Assembly: GCA_945883905.1 (NCBI GenBank)
Contig: CAMCYL010000009.1
Coordinates: 1 to 46,148, forward strand
DNA: 46,148 nucleotides
From: Akkermansia muciniphila
GTDB taxonomy: Bacteria; Verrucomicrobiota; Verrucomicrobiia; Methylacidiphilales; CAMAQI01
Direction of reading: 5' to 3'
Part shown: positions 17,689 to 25,541 of the stretch, piece after piece
Position numbering within the stretch: position 1 is the first letter of the stretch
Layout of the letters: each line of letters opens with the position of its first letter
Program-made: the position numbers and the translations under genes
The notes under the pieces: generated by a model
What the model saw: only the letters and a program-made list of their open reading frames with translations
Told to the model about the DNA's origin: nothing
Database searches by the model: none

Positions 17689-18906
17689 ATGTCATCATTT
17701 GTAGAACTTGGTTTAAGCGAAGATATTGCCCATGGGGTGCAGTCCATGAATTTTATTGATCCCTCTCCGATTCAAGAGAAATCGATTCCTCTCATCTTAG
17801 AGAAAAAAGATCTGGTGGCTTCTGCTCAAACGGGAACAGGAAAGACGGCTGCCTTTGGGCTTCCGATTCTGTCGATGCTGGGGACCCATGGGAAATTGCG
17901 GGCATTGATTTTAGAGCCGACGCGCGAATTGGCCTTTCAAGTCGGGGAGGCGTTGAAAGATTATGGCCGTTTAACCAATCTTCGAACCTTAGTGATTTTT
18001 GGGGGTGTCGGTTATGAGAAGCAGAAAGAGGCTTTGAATCGTGGGGTCGATATCGTTGTGGCCACTCCTGGTCGTCTTCTCGATCTTTTGGAGCAAGAGG
18101 CGATTTCGTTGCATTCGATTCAGCATCTTGTACTTGATGAATGTGATCGGATGTTGGATATGGGTTTTCTTCCGGATGTGAGTAAGATTATTAAGAAAAC
18201 TCCGACGGCAAGGCAGACTTTGCTCTTTTCAGCGACCCTTCCTCCGGAGATTCAATCGATATGCAGCTGGGCCTTAGTGGATCCGCTTCGAATTGAGATC
18301 GGAGTTCTTCGCTCCCCTGCTGAGACCGTCAAGCATGCTCTTTATCCGGTCGCTTCAAATCAAAAGCAGGAATTGCTTTTAGCTCTTTTAGAGAAACTTC
18401 ATTATCAAAGTATTTTGATATTCTGTCGGACGAAGGTACAGGCCGATCGAATTGCGCATGAACTTAAAAAAGCACAGCATTTAGTCGCAGTCATGCATGC
18501 CGATCGCTCTCAAGGAGAGCGAACGGAGGCGCTTGCGGGGTTTAAATCGGGCAAATATGAGGTTCTCGTGGCGACCGATATTGCGGCGCGTGGGATCGAC
18601 GTTGCCTCGGTCACGCATGTGATCAATTATGATATTCCAGGGCATCCAGAAGATTACGTTCATCGAATTGGACGAACCGGTCGTGCGCAGAGCGAAGGAG
18701 ATGCTTTGACTTTGATCACTGGGGAAGATTTGCGAGAGGTGGCGCAGATTGAGCATTATATTAGTCAAAAGATTCCACGTGAAAAAGTGGAGGGCTTTAA
18801 CTACACCTACACAGCTCTTTTAGAGCAGACGGAGGTTGTTGCTGAAGCGGCAGTGCCTCGTCGCTCACTTCGTAATGCGAAGCCTGCGAATGCACGGCGG
18901 CGTTAA
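17689..18906 (+). CDS. DEAD-box RNA helicase with DECD motif II
   Basis: 405 residues, the two RecA-like domains without a long extension. Q motif SPIQEKSIP (26-34), Walker A AQTGTGKT (46-53), PTREL (77-81), TPGRLLDLL, motif II DECD (150-153) in place of DEAD, SAT (181-183), motif IV ILIFCRTK, motif V ATDIAARGIDV, motif VI HRIGRTGRA. The tail is short and basic (PRRSLRNAKPANARRR). The architecture is closest to RhlE-type helicases, which remodel RNA or ribosome precursors. Ala-to-Cys in motif II is seen in some family members and keeps the catalytic acids. It ends 24 nt from the convergent sugar operon. Confidence 0.92.
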   Translation: MSSFVELGLSEDIAHGVQSMNFIDPSPIQEKSIPLILEKKDLVASAQTGTGKTAAFGLPILSMLGTHGKLRALILEPTRELAFQVGEALKDYGRLTNLRTLVIFGGVGYEKQKEALNRGVDIVVATPGRLLDLLEQEAISLHSIQHLVLDECDRMLDMGFLPDVSKIIKKTPTARQTLLFSATLPPEIQSICSWALVDPLRIEIGVLRSPAETVKHALYPVASNQKQELLLALLEKLHYQSILIFCRTKVQADRIAHELKKAQHLVAVMHADRSQGERTEALAGFKSGKYEVLVATDIAARGIDVASVTHVINYDIPGHPEDYVHRIGRTGRAQSEGDALTLITGEDLREVAQIEHYISQKIPREKVEGFNYTYTALLEQTEVVAEAAVPRRSLRNAKPANARRR

Positions 18907-18930
18907 TTGAAAGGTATTTGACTGTATCGA

Positions 18931-19953
18931 TTACGGTCTTTTGCGACTGTTTTGGGTATATGAAATCTCTGTTGCGGTTAGTCTCATATCCTTTTCGAGC
19001 GAACGCAAAGGGATAATTTTAGACTTTTTTAAATCGGAGTGATAGGCTTTGACGGCCTCCTCCGGAGAGATTGCCTTTTCCACAATTTTACGAAGATAGA
19101 AGACAAACAGCAGAGGATCTTCTGCATCTTTAATCTTTCGTCCATAAAGAGCAATGCGGGCACCATACTTTTGGGCTTCTGCTAATAGTTTAAAGGCATC
19201 ATAGGTGGTGCCGCTGCCGCCCCCTAAAATGCCGACGAGTAAGTTCGGTTCATAATTAACGAGTTCCTCCATTGCTTTCGGACCGAAGTACGGGATTTTT
19301 AAAAACTCCGGCCAGTGAGCGTGAGGGATCCCCGCGAGTGTTCTCACGAGCTGATCGTTGACGTAATGGGGAATATTTTCTTTTGAGATTCCGCATTCGA
19401 CATTCGGAGGGAAAACCTCAAGAAAGTAGCGAAAATGATGCTTAGCTGCTTCTAAGCGAAACTTTTTAAAGGTTTCTAATGATTCGTAGTCACGATCTAA
19501 ATGGTTGTTAAAGGTGATTGAGTAAAGGCCGAGATTGACCTTGAGTCCCTCCTTTCCCTTCCCGAGTGCTTGGACTTCTGGAATCGTGGCACTTGCAAAG
19601 GGGCGAGAGGGAGAGTTTCGATAGGTTGCCCCACGACCGACCCAAACATCGGAGGTATCATTCATTCTCACCGCAGCGGTCACTTCGCAACGATTCAGAA
19701 GGCCGCCCTGATTTTCCATTAAACTGATCTGAGAGACAGAGGCTAAAAGGATATCGATATTTTTTTGTCGAACGATATCGAGCATTTGATGACGAAATTC
19801 TTTCATCGATCGATAGCGTTCGGCGCCTCTTTCTTTTCCAGGGCTTGAGATTCCGTAAGCCATGTCGGCATCTTTGGCATCGGCAAGAATAAATTCACCG
19901 CATTGTGGATTTGCCCGAAGTTTAGATAGTTTTTGGATTAATTTTTTATTCAT
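18931..19953 (-). CDS. class-I-aldolase-like TIM-barrel protein of a sugar operon
   Basis: 340 residues from the ATG at 19953; the frame is open to 20109 but that part overlaps the kinase gene. EFILADAKDADMAYGISSPG (20-39) resembles the strand-1 acidic motif of DhnA/LacD-type aldolases. EFLKIPYFGPKAM (217-229) offers Lys219 as a possible Schiff-base lysine, and GILGGGSGTTYDAFKLL (241-257) with IALYGRKI looks like the C-terminal phosphate-binding loops. I do not recognise a characterised member. The ATGA overlap with the kinase gene and the isomerase before it point to cleavage of a phosphorylated ketose. This is inference; a different lyase is possible. Confidence 0.6.
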   Translation of the reverse strand: MNKKLIQKLSKLRANPQCGEFILADAKDADMAYGISSPGKERGAERYRSMKEFRHQMLDIVRQKNIDILLASVSQISLMENQGGLLNRCEVTAAVRMNDTSDVWVGRGATYRNSPSRPFASATIPEVQALGKGKEGLKVNLGLYSITFNNHLDRDYESLETFKKFRLEAAKHHFRYFLEVFPPNVECGISKENIPHYVNDQLVRTLAGIPHAHWPEFLKIPYFGPKAMEELVNYEPNLLVGILGGGSGTTYDAFKLLAEAQKYGARIALYGRKIKDAEDPLLFVFYLRKIVEKAISPEEAVKAYHSDLKKSKIIPLRSLEKDMRLTATEISYTQNSRKRP

Positions 19954-20909
19954 AGTTTTAATATCTTCTCTTTTAGTTCGGAACTCAGCATTCGTTGATC
20001 TCTCGAACGAATTTTTTCTAAGGTAGGGAGGTCTCCTCGACCCCCTATAAACCCAGCAACGATAGCGGCGATCCAAGCGGCAAATTCCATCCGTATAGGA
20101 AGCGGCCAATCTTGAATTAAAGCAAAAGCGTAGGCCCCATGATAGCTATCCCCGCAACCGGTGGTATCAATGACTGGAAAATTAAAGATCGGTTGATGAA
20201 TTATCCCTGAATCCGTATAAGCCCAACTGCCATGGGCTCCATTGGTGATTAGAATCGTGGCGGAGGTCCATTGACGTAATGTTTTAAAAGCGTCAATGGG
20301 GTTTTTCTTTTCCGTGAGTTTGAGGGCGGCTTGATAAGGTAGAATAACATCGCTTCCGAGGGAGATCATTTTTCTTAAGATTTCAGGATCTCCCGACTCA
20401 AGATCAAGAACCGAGGGGATATTTTCTCGATGAGCGGCTTCTAAAAGAGGAAGAGTTCCTTGAGGGTCGTAACTATCGATTAAAATCGACTTTGTTTTTT
20501 TACTGAGTTGATCGGGGATATCAATCGAGGATAAGTACTGATAGTGATTTAAATTATAGAAAACAGTTCGATCACCGGTTTTCGGATCGATTTCTACGAC
20601 TGCGACCCCGGGTTGAGCTTGTGACTGGTAGAGAAAATAATCATCACGAACATTCCAACGTTTCAGCTCCTCTTTTGCAATTCGAGAGAGGGTATTATCG
20701 CCAAAGTAAGCTAAGTAACCGGTTTTGGATCCTAATGCGGCGATGACACAGGCCGCATTGCCCGCAGGAGCCCCTCCTTGAACCACGAGTTGATCGACCT
20801 GATGTTTCTCTCCCGGAGTGAAGATTTCGGGGAGACAGACGAGAATATCAACGACGTTTAGTCCACAGCATAAAGCATCTAAACGACTATTCATGGGAGA
20901 GTTTTTCAT
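19950..20909 (-). CDS. PfkB-family sugar kinase
   Basis: 319 residues. PfkB signature 1 region VVQGGAPAGNAACVIAALG (42-60) and signature 2 DTTGCGDSYHGAYAFAL (248-264), with Asp254 as catalytic base and the anion-hole GCG. N-terminal CGLNVVDILVCLPEIFTPGE is typical of ribokinase-like enzymes. It should phosphorylate a ketose or similar sugar with ATP. It is sandwiched between the isomerase and aldolase-like genes with 4-nt overlaps on both sides, so the three proteins are translationally coupled and likely act in sequence. The exact substrate cannot be read from the sequence. Confidence 0.85.
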   Translation of the reverse strand: MKNSPMNSRLDALCCGLNVVDILVCLPEIFTPGEKHQVDQLVVQGGAPAGNAACVIAALGSKTGYLAYFGDNTLSRIAKEELKRWNVRDDYFLYQSQAQPGVAVVEIDPKTGDRTVFYNLNHYQYLSSIDIPDQLSKKTKSILIDSYDPQGTLPLLEAAHRENIPSVLDLESGDPEILRKMISLGSDVILPYQAALKLTEKKNPIDAFKTLRQWTSATILITNGAHGSWAYTDSGIIHQPIFNFPVIDTTGCGDSYHGAYAFALIQDWPLPIRMEFAAWIAAIVAGFIGGRGDLPTLEKIRSRDQRMLSSELKEKILKL

Positions 20910-22429
20910 TGGCTGTTTTTACTAAATCCAAAAGGATCAGATGATTTTCTGAGTGGAACTTCCTCAATTTTTAAAAAATGGTGAAGAATTTTGAGCTCTT
21001 CGTACCAATGTCCATATCCAACGCTCCAGTGGTGATCGAGTCCGTGATCGAAAATAGTTCCCATAATTTGAGAGATAGAGGCTCGATCTGTGGCTTGCAT
21101 GAGCCCATAGGAACCGCGATAATCAAGATCGCTTTCAACAAAGGCCCCTTCAAAGGCAAAGTAGCGATTTGCTTTCGGGGCCATGTAACGGTGGACGGTG
21201 ATTGGACCTAGTTCCAATAAAAACTCTAACTTGAGACCGACCGCAGTGTCAGGATTTCCATTTTCGAGAATAGAATGACGGGTTGCAGCGAATTGAGTGC
21301 CCTTGCGAAGGAGGCGAGTGGAAGAGGCGCCACAATGCCAAATACCTAAGCGTTCTTGATTTTGTTTCCAAATCGAGAGATCCATCATTGTTGGGACCGC
21401 CTTTCCATCTGACAGGAAAAATAAGGCAAGTGAGGAGAGCAGTCCATTCATTTCTCCCTCTTCTGTGACGCAGAATCCGTAATCATTCATCAGTGAGACT
21501 GCCCCATCGATTGCGCATCCGTAACAGTCGAATAAATCGGGCCAGCTTTTAACCGTCGCGCCGAGATAATCGTGACGGCTTGCTAAATCTAATATTCCAA
21601 GTCCGAATCGGTACGTTTTTAGAATTTGATCTTCAGGGACAGAAACAGAGGAACAAAGAGGGTGCTCGACCAGTGCTTTTTTGATTTTCAAAAGGGCAGA
21701 ATCAGGGATGACTTTTTTGGCATGTTGATGGATCGCTTCTAAATCTACTCGATCGAATCGACATCCCATTTGACTTGCGACGGAGAGTTCATCAACTTCT
21801 CCATCATAAAAAGCCGTAACCCGTGATCCTCCTACATGAAGAAGCTTCGCTTTTTTAAAAGATTGACGGGCATGTGACGCACGAAGAAATTTTTGAATAA
21901 AGGGGATTGCGATGGTACCGATCTCTTGATGCATCCAAATATAGGGAACATGCATCTGGTTCCACATATTTAAGAGAAAATTTTGGCATGTTAAGCTATT
22001 TGCTTCATTGGCTTGTCCTGTTCCTGTTTCTGGCCATGCCCAACTTAATAGAGGTGTGGGGTGATCAAGAAGCCATTTTCCCAACGATAAACCGATTTCC
22101 CCTGCAGTATAAGCAGAATGAAAAAATATAATTCCATCAATGCCACTGGATAATTGATGATCCAAATAAGAAATCATCTCATCGGCCTCCTCGTAAGGCG
22201 CTTGAGGATAAAGTATATCGACGGGAAGATCAGAGACCGCATTCTGAGTGATTTGAATTGCATTTTGATAGCGCTCACAAGCCTTCGCCCAAGGGAAGTG
22301 AATTTTGAGTCCACACCCTAGAATAACGACCCGTGATTTTTTGGGTTTAGGGGGGGGTGGGATTAATTCGGAGACAATCGAATGAAATAACCCTTGCTTT
22401 GGAAGATCGTGATATCCAGAGATGTTCAT
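20906..22429 (-). CDS. L-fucose/L-arabinose isomerase-like protein
   Basis: 507 residues, shorter than E. coli FucI (about 590). An N-terminal Rossmann-like part (VVILGCGLKIHFPWAK; IIFFHSAYTAGEIG; PLLSWAWPETGTG) precedes the catalytic core. KSWPDLFDCYGCAIDGAVSL (294-313), TEEGEMNGLLSSLAL (322-336), Asp350 and His365 (GIWHCGASS) match the acidic/His metal-binding residues of FucI-type aldose-ketose isomerases. It is the first gene of a three-gene operon with an AraC regulator facing away from it, which fits inducible catabolism of a pentose or deoxyhexose. The true substrate is unknown. Confidence 0.75.
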   Translation of the reverse strand: MNISGYHDLPKQGLFHSIVSELIPPPPKPKKSRVVILGCGLKIHFPWAKACERYQNAIQITQNAVSDLPVDILYPQAPYEEADEMISYLDHQLSSGIDGIIFFHSAYTAGEIGLSLGKWLLDHPTPLLSWAWPETGTGQANEANSLTCQNFLLNMWNQMHVPYIWMHQEIGTIAIPFIQKFLRASHARQSFKKAKLLHVGGSRVTAFYDGEVDELSVASQMGCRFDRVDLEAIHQHAKKVIPDSALLKIKKALVEHPLCSSVSVPEDQILKTYRFGLGILDLASRHDYLGATVKSWPDLFDCYGCAIDGAVSLMNDYGFCVTEEGEMNGLLSSLALFFLSDGKAVPTMMDLSIWKQNQERLGIWHCGASSTRLLRKGTQFAATRHSILENGNPDTAVGLKLEFLLELGPITVHRYMAPKANRYFAFEGAFVESDLDYRGSYGLMQATDRASISQIMGTIFDHGLDHHWSVGYGHWYEELKILHHFLKIEEVPLRKSSDPFGFSKNSQ

Positions 22430-22493
22430 ATCACGAGATTAATTCATTTCTGTAAGATTTTCCTCTACTTGAGTAACCAATGATGATACTTTA

Positions 22494-22531
22494 TTCACAT
22501 TAATACTTATTTAATATTAAATTCATGTGAT
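22494..22531. promoter_or_regulatory. candidate operator between sugar operon and AraC gene
   Basis: TCACAT (22495-22500) and ATGTGA (22525-22530) form an inverted repeat with half-site centres 30 bp apart, about three helical turns. The flanks are also similar: TTATTCACATTAA against the complement of the right arm, ATTATCACATGAA. The region is AT-rich and lies between two divergent starts (22429 and 22577), where an AraC-type dimer would bind. Confidence 0.45.
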
Positions 22532-22576
22532 AATGATCTTTAAATTAGCAAATCGAAATTAATATTGTAGCAAAAA

Positions 22577-23434
22577 ATGAAGCCGATTCTTGAAAAAATT
22601 AATAAGCCTGAGGACTCTGTTTTTTCTTGTTTTGAATTTACGGGAAAACAGTTTCAGTGTCCTTATCATTTTCATTCTGAATATGAAATTACACTCATCG
22701 TAGAAGGGGTTGGGCAGCGACTGGTTGGAGATAAGTTACAGGGTTATTCTCCAGGAGATTTAGTCTTTTATGGGGTAAAGTTACCGCATATGTATCAAAA
22801 TTTTGAGAGAGGAATCGCTCATTCGCGATATATTCAATTTCGCTCTGAATTATTTAACGAGATTTTTAAAATCACTGAATCGCATCTCATTACTCAAATG
22901 CTCAAGAAATCGGCCCAAGGAATTACTTTCTCGAAGGCAGATCGTTTAAAGATCATTCCGCTTTTTAATGCGATTTTTGAGAAGCCAAAGGGGGTTCCGC
23001 AGCTTTGTGGGTTACTGACACTTCTGGATGTAATGAGCCGAATGGCTAAGCCGCATTTTATTGTTTCTCGGTCTTATACTCAGGTTTCCTCTTCTAAGGG
23101 AATGGATAAGTTACAGAAAATGATCCATTATATTTCTGAGCACTATTCGGATCAAATTACTTTATCTCAAATCTCAAAAATTGGACATTTACATCCTCAA
23201 TCCGTTTCCCGTTTTTTTGTCCAACATTTAGGAAAATCATTTCAGGAGTTTTTAATTGAAACGCGTCTTACGCGCGTCGTGAGAGAGCTTTTAGAGAGTC
23301 GAAAGGGAATCTCTGAAATTGCGTACGAGTGTGGTTTTAATAATTTATCAAATTTTAATCGACAGTTTTTAAATTATTATAAAAAACAGCCCAGTCACTA
23401 TCGGAAGTGTCAAAGTAAAGGGTATCTTTTTTGA
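22577..23434 (+). CDS. AraC-family transcriptional regulator
   Basis: 285 residues. The N-terminal cupin-like sensing domain has CPYHFHSEYEITLIVEGVGQ (28-47) and YSPGDLVFYGVKLPH. The C-terminal pair of helix-turn-helix motifs lies in the last 100 residues: QITLSQISKIGHLHPQSVSR and GISEIAYECGFNNLSNFNRQ followed by KKQPSHYRK, the AraC signature. It is divergent from the isomerase-kinase-aldolase genes across a 147-nt region with an inverted repeat, so it is very likely their sugar-responsive activator. The HFH in the cupin barrel could bind ligand or metal. Confidence 0.9.
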   Translation: MKPILEKINKPEDSVFSCFEFTGKQFQCPYHFHSEYEITLIVEGVGQRLVGDKLQGYSPGDLVFYGVKLPHMYQNFERGIAHSRYIQFRSELFNEIFKITESHLITQMLKKSAQGITFSKADRLKIIPLFNAIFEKPKGVPQLCGLLTLLDVMSRMAKPHFIVSRSYTQVSSSKGMDKLQKMIHYISEHYSDQITLSQISKIGHLHPQSVSRFFVQHLGKSFQEFLIETRLTRVVRELLESRKGISEIAYECGFNNLSNFNRQFLNYYKKQPSHYRKCQSKGYLF

Positions 23435-23545
23435 GTCTCAATGGATTCTTAATGCAAAACAGTAGGGGGGACTACTCCGTAGAGCTTCGCCGATTCGGTA
23501 GATTTGGGATAGGGGGGCTTTGAGGGGCTTAGAGGGGGTTTTTCT

Positions 23546-23574
23546 TTGAAAGATTGAATTGAATGAGAGATAAG
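23546..23574 (+). promoter_or_regulatory. candidate promoter of the ilvH-ilvC-leuA unit
   Basis: TTGAAA (23546-23551), a 17-nt spacer, then GATAAG (23569-23574) approximates a housekeeping promoter. Transcription would begin near 23581, giving a leader of about 215 nt before ilvH that contains the peptide and hairpins described next. An alternative TTGACG (23613) with TAGGTT (23635) would start too close to the leader peptide. Confidence 0.4.
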
Positions 23575-23647
23575 AGGTAAAACCAAAAAACGAGCGAGGT
23601 TTAAAAAAGGATTTGACGAATTTTTGGGGATCGATAGGTTCAACTCT

Positions 23648-23689
23648 ATGTCTTCCGTAGGAAATCTTCTTCTCGTTACCGTCCTTTAA
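23648..23689 (+). CDS. Leu/Val-rich leader peptide of the ilv attenuator
   Basis: ATG TCT TCC GTA GGA AAT CTT CTT CTC GTT ACC GTC CTT TAA encodes MSSVGNLLLVTVL. Four of 13 residues are Leu, three consecutive, and three are Val, with one Thr. These are the end products (and a precursor) of the genes downstream, as in classic ilv and leu leader peptides. The stop codon (23687-23689) is 6 nt before the 5' arm of the antiterminator hairpin, so a ribosome resting there would cover it. AGG at 23635-23637 is a weak ribosome binding site. It is too short for ordinary gene calling. Confidence 0.75.
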   Translation: MSSVGNLLLVTVL

Positions 23690-23694
23690 GGCGC

Positions 23695-23767
23695 GGGGTG
23701 AAGGTTTTTGACTTCGGAAAATTTCACCCTCGAGCCATAGGAATATGACTTGGGGGTTTTTTATTTT
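23695..23767 (+). terminator. ilv attenuator: antiterminator and terminator hairpins
   Basis: GGGTGAA (23696-23702) can pair with TTCACCC (23723-23729), the antiterminator. ACCCTCGAG (23726-23734) can instead pair with CTTGGGGGT (23749-23757), a 9-bp stem with two G-U pairs, followed by TTTTTTATTTT, a Rho-independent terminator. The two stems share ACCC, so they exclude each other. With the Leu/Val leader peptide just upstream, this is the layout of amino-acid attenuation: stalling on the Leu/Val codons favours the antiterminator, rapid translation favours termination. Confidence 0.75.
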
Positions 23768-23796
23768 CCGAAAAAAATCAAAATGGATAAAAAGAG

Positions 23797-24306
23797 ATGT
23801 ACGACAAACTAAAAAAAGAACGAACAAAGCCGATGCGGCATACGATTTCGGTCCTCGTCGAGAATCGATTCGGGGTATTGACCCGTATCGCTGGCCTATT
23901 CAGTGGACGGGGATTCAATATCGACTCTTTGAACGTGGCTCCGACGCATGATGATAAAACCTCACGGATGACGATTGTGGTTCGTGGAGATGATAAGGTG
24001 TTGGATCAGGTCACGAAGCAACTCAACAAGCTCGTGGATGTGATTGAGTTGATCGATTTTCGCCAAGGGGAATATGTCGATCGAGAGCTTATTTTAGTCA
24101 AAGTGAAGACGGATAGTAAGACCCGTGCGGAGATCACACAGCTTTGTGATATCTTCCGGACGAAGATTGTTGATGTGCAGCCTCATAGTTTGACGATTGA
24201 GGCAACAGGAGATGAGAGTAAAAACGAAAAGTTTATCGACTTAATGGACAATTTTGGAATCTTGGAGTTAACGCGTACGGGGCAAGTCGCTCTTCCACGA
24301 AGATAA
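23797..24306 (+). CDS. ilvH: acetolactate synthase regulatory (small) subunit
   Basis: 169 residues from the first ATG; the ATG at 23833 gives the more typical start MRHTISVLVENRFGVLTRIA, and neither has a strong Shine-Dalgarno. The N-terminal ACT domain (HTISVLVENRFGVLTRIAGL, FSGRGFNIDSLNVAPTHDD) binds valine for feedback control; the C-terminal half (ELILVKVKT, FRTKIVDVQPHSLTIEATGD) is the usual ALS small-subunit partner domain. It regulates acetolactate synthase, the first common enzyme of branched-chain amino acid synthesis. The large catalytic subunit gene (ilvB) is not in the window. It is the first gene after the attenuator. Confidence 0.93.
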   Translation: MYDKLKKERTKPMRHTISVLVENRFGVLTRIAGLFSGRGFNIDSLNVAPTHDDKTSRMTIVVRGDDKVLDQVTKQLNKLVDVIELIDFRQGEYVDRELILVKVKTDSKTRAEITQLCDIFRTKIVDVQPHSLTIEATGDESKNEKFIDLMDNFGILELTRTGQVALPRR

Positions 24307-24398
24307 TCAACTCAAGAATAGGTTCAACGATTTAATTATAAACGAGAGGGAGAGAGATCCCCCGATCAACAGAAGAAACAAAGAGAGGAAAAAAGAGT

Positions 24399-25427
24399 AT
24401 GGCAGCTAAAATCTATGGTGAAAAGGATGCGGACCTGAAGGTTCTCAAAGGAAAAACATGTGCAGTGATCGGGTTCGGTTCCCAAGGTCATGCCCACGCC
24501 TTAAACATGAAGGAAAGTGGAGTAAAGGTCATTATTGGTCTTTATAAAGGCAGTAAGTCCATTGCCGTGGCAAAGTCCAAAGGCTTTCCTGTTTTTGAAA
24601 CAGCCGAGGCGGTTCGTCGTGCCGATGTGATCTTCGTTGCGGTGCCAGATCTTTCGATTCCAGATGTTTATAATAAGGATATCGAACCGAATTTAGCTCC
24701 TGGGAAAGCGTTGCTCTTCTCACACGGATTTGCGGTGCATTTCAAGACGATCGTTCCTCCTAAAAACGTCGATGTGATTATGGTGGCTCCGAAGGGACCT
24801 GGGCATTTGGTTCGTCGTCAGTTCCGTGAAGGGAAAGGGGTTCCTGCCTTGATTGCGGTTTATCAAAATCATACTAAGAATGCGAAGAAGATCGCATTGG
24901 CTTGGGCGAAGGCGGTCGGAGGAACTCGTGGAGGGGTCATTGAGACGACCTTCAAGGAGGAAACGGAGACCGATCTATTCGGTGAACAAACCGTTCTTTG
25001 TGGGGGAACTGCGGCCTTGATTCAGGCCGGTTTTGAAACCTTAGTCGAAGCCGGATATCAACCAGAGATGGCTTATTTTGAATGTCTTCATGAGTTGAAG
25101 CTCATTGTGGATTTGATCTTTGAGGCTGGTATTTCTGGAATGCGATTCTCGATCTCAGATACGGCGAAATGGGGGGATGTTTATGTCGGACCTCGGATCG
25201 TCGATGCTCGCGTGAAAGCGAACATGAAGAAGGCGCTCAAGGAGATTCAAAATGGGACCTTTGCAAAGCGTTGGATCGCCGAAGCCAAGGGTGGAAAAAA
25301 GACTTATAAAGCGCTGATGGCGAAGGGTGAAAAGCATCCGATCGAAGTCACTGGAAAGCGCTTACGCGGATTGATGTCCTGGATTGAAAAACGGGATATC
25401 AAGGGGGCTCAAGCCTCCTACGAATAA
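24399..25427 (+). CDS. ilvC: ketol-acid reductoisomerase (class I)
   Basis: 342 residues, normal for class I. Rossmann motif [12 protein letters not shown] (26-37), [12 protein letters not shown], the acidic metal ligands in [18 protein letters not shown], and the C-terminal knotted domain with [22 protein letters not shown] and [10 protein letters not shown]. It isomerises and reduces acetolactate or acetohydroxybutyrate with NAD(P)H for valine, leucine and isoleucine. A purine-rich GAGAGGAAAAAAGAG immediately precedes the ATG. It follows ilvH by 92 nt, a gap without an evident terminator. Confidence 0.96.
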   Translation: MAAKIYGEKDADLKVLKGKTCAVIGFGSQGHAHALNMKESGVKVIIGLYKGSKSIAVAKSKGFPVFETAEAVRRADVIFVAVPDLSIPDVYNKDIEPNLAPGKALLFSHGFAVHFKTIVPPKNVDVIMVAPKGPGHLVRRQFREGKGVPALIAVYQNHTKNAKKIALAWAKAVGGTRGGVIETTFKEETETDLFGEQTVLCGGTAALIQAGFETLVEAGYQPEMAYFECLHELKLIVDLIFEAGISGMRFSISDTAKWGDVYVGPRIVDARVKANMKKALKEIQNGTFAKRWIAEAKGGKKTYKALMAKGEKHPIEVTGKRLRGLMSWIEKRDIKGAQASYE

Positions 25428-25440
25428 TCGCAGGATATTA

Positions 25441-25503
25441 ATTTTCCAAGAACGTCGTTTGAAAATGAACGAATCTTTATTTTCGGCGGCGTTTTTGGAA
25501 AAT
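25441..25503 (+). promoter_or_regulatory. long stem-loop between ilvC and leuA
   Basis: ATTTTCCAAGAACG (25441-25454) pairs with CGTTTTTGGAAAAT (25490-25503) at 13 of 14 positions, enclosing 35 nt that contain a second small pairing (TTGAAAATGAACG / CGAATC region is only partial). No T-run follows, so it is not an ordinary terminator. It lies 13 nt after the ilvC stop and 38 nt before leuA, where it could set relative expression through mRNA processing or stability. Confidence 0.5.
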
Positions 25504-25541
25504 CTTGTGATGACTCAAATGATTTAAAAAACGGAAACAGT

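Noticed and set aside
23435-23545. Rho-independent terminator after the AraC gene
   Set aside because: Only short G-rich runs and a small CTAC/GTAG hairpin are present; no stem followed by a T-run could be supported.
23613-23640. TTGACG/TAGGTT as the main ilv promoter
   Set aside because: It would place the transcription start at or after the leader-peptide start codon, leaving no ribosome binding site; the pair at 23546-23574 fits better.
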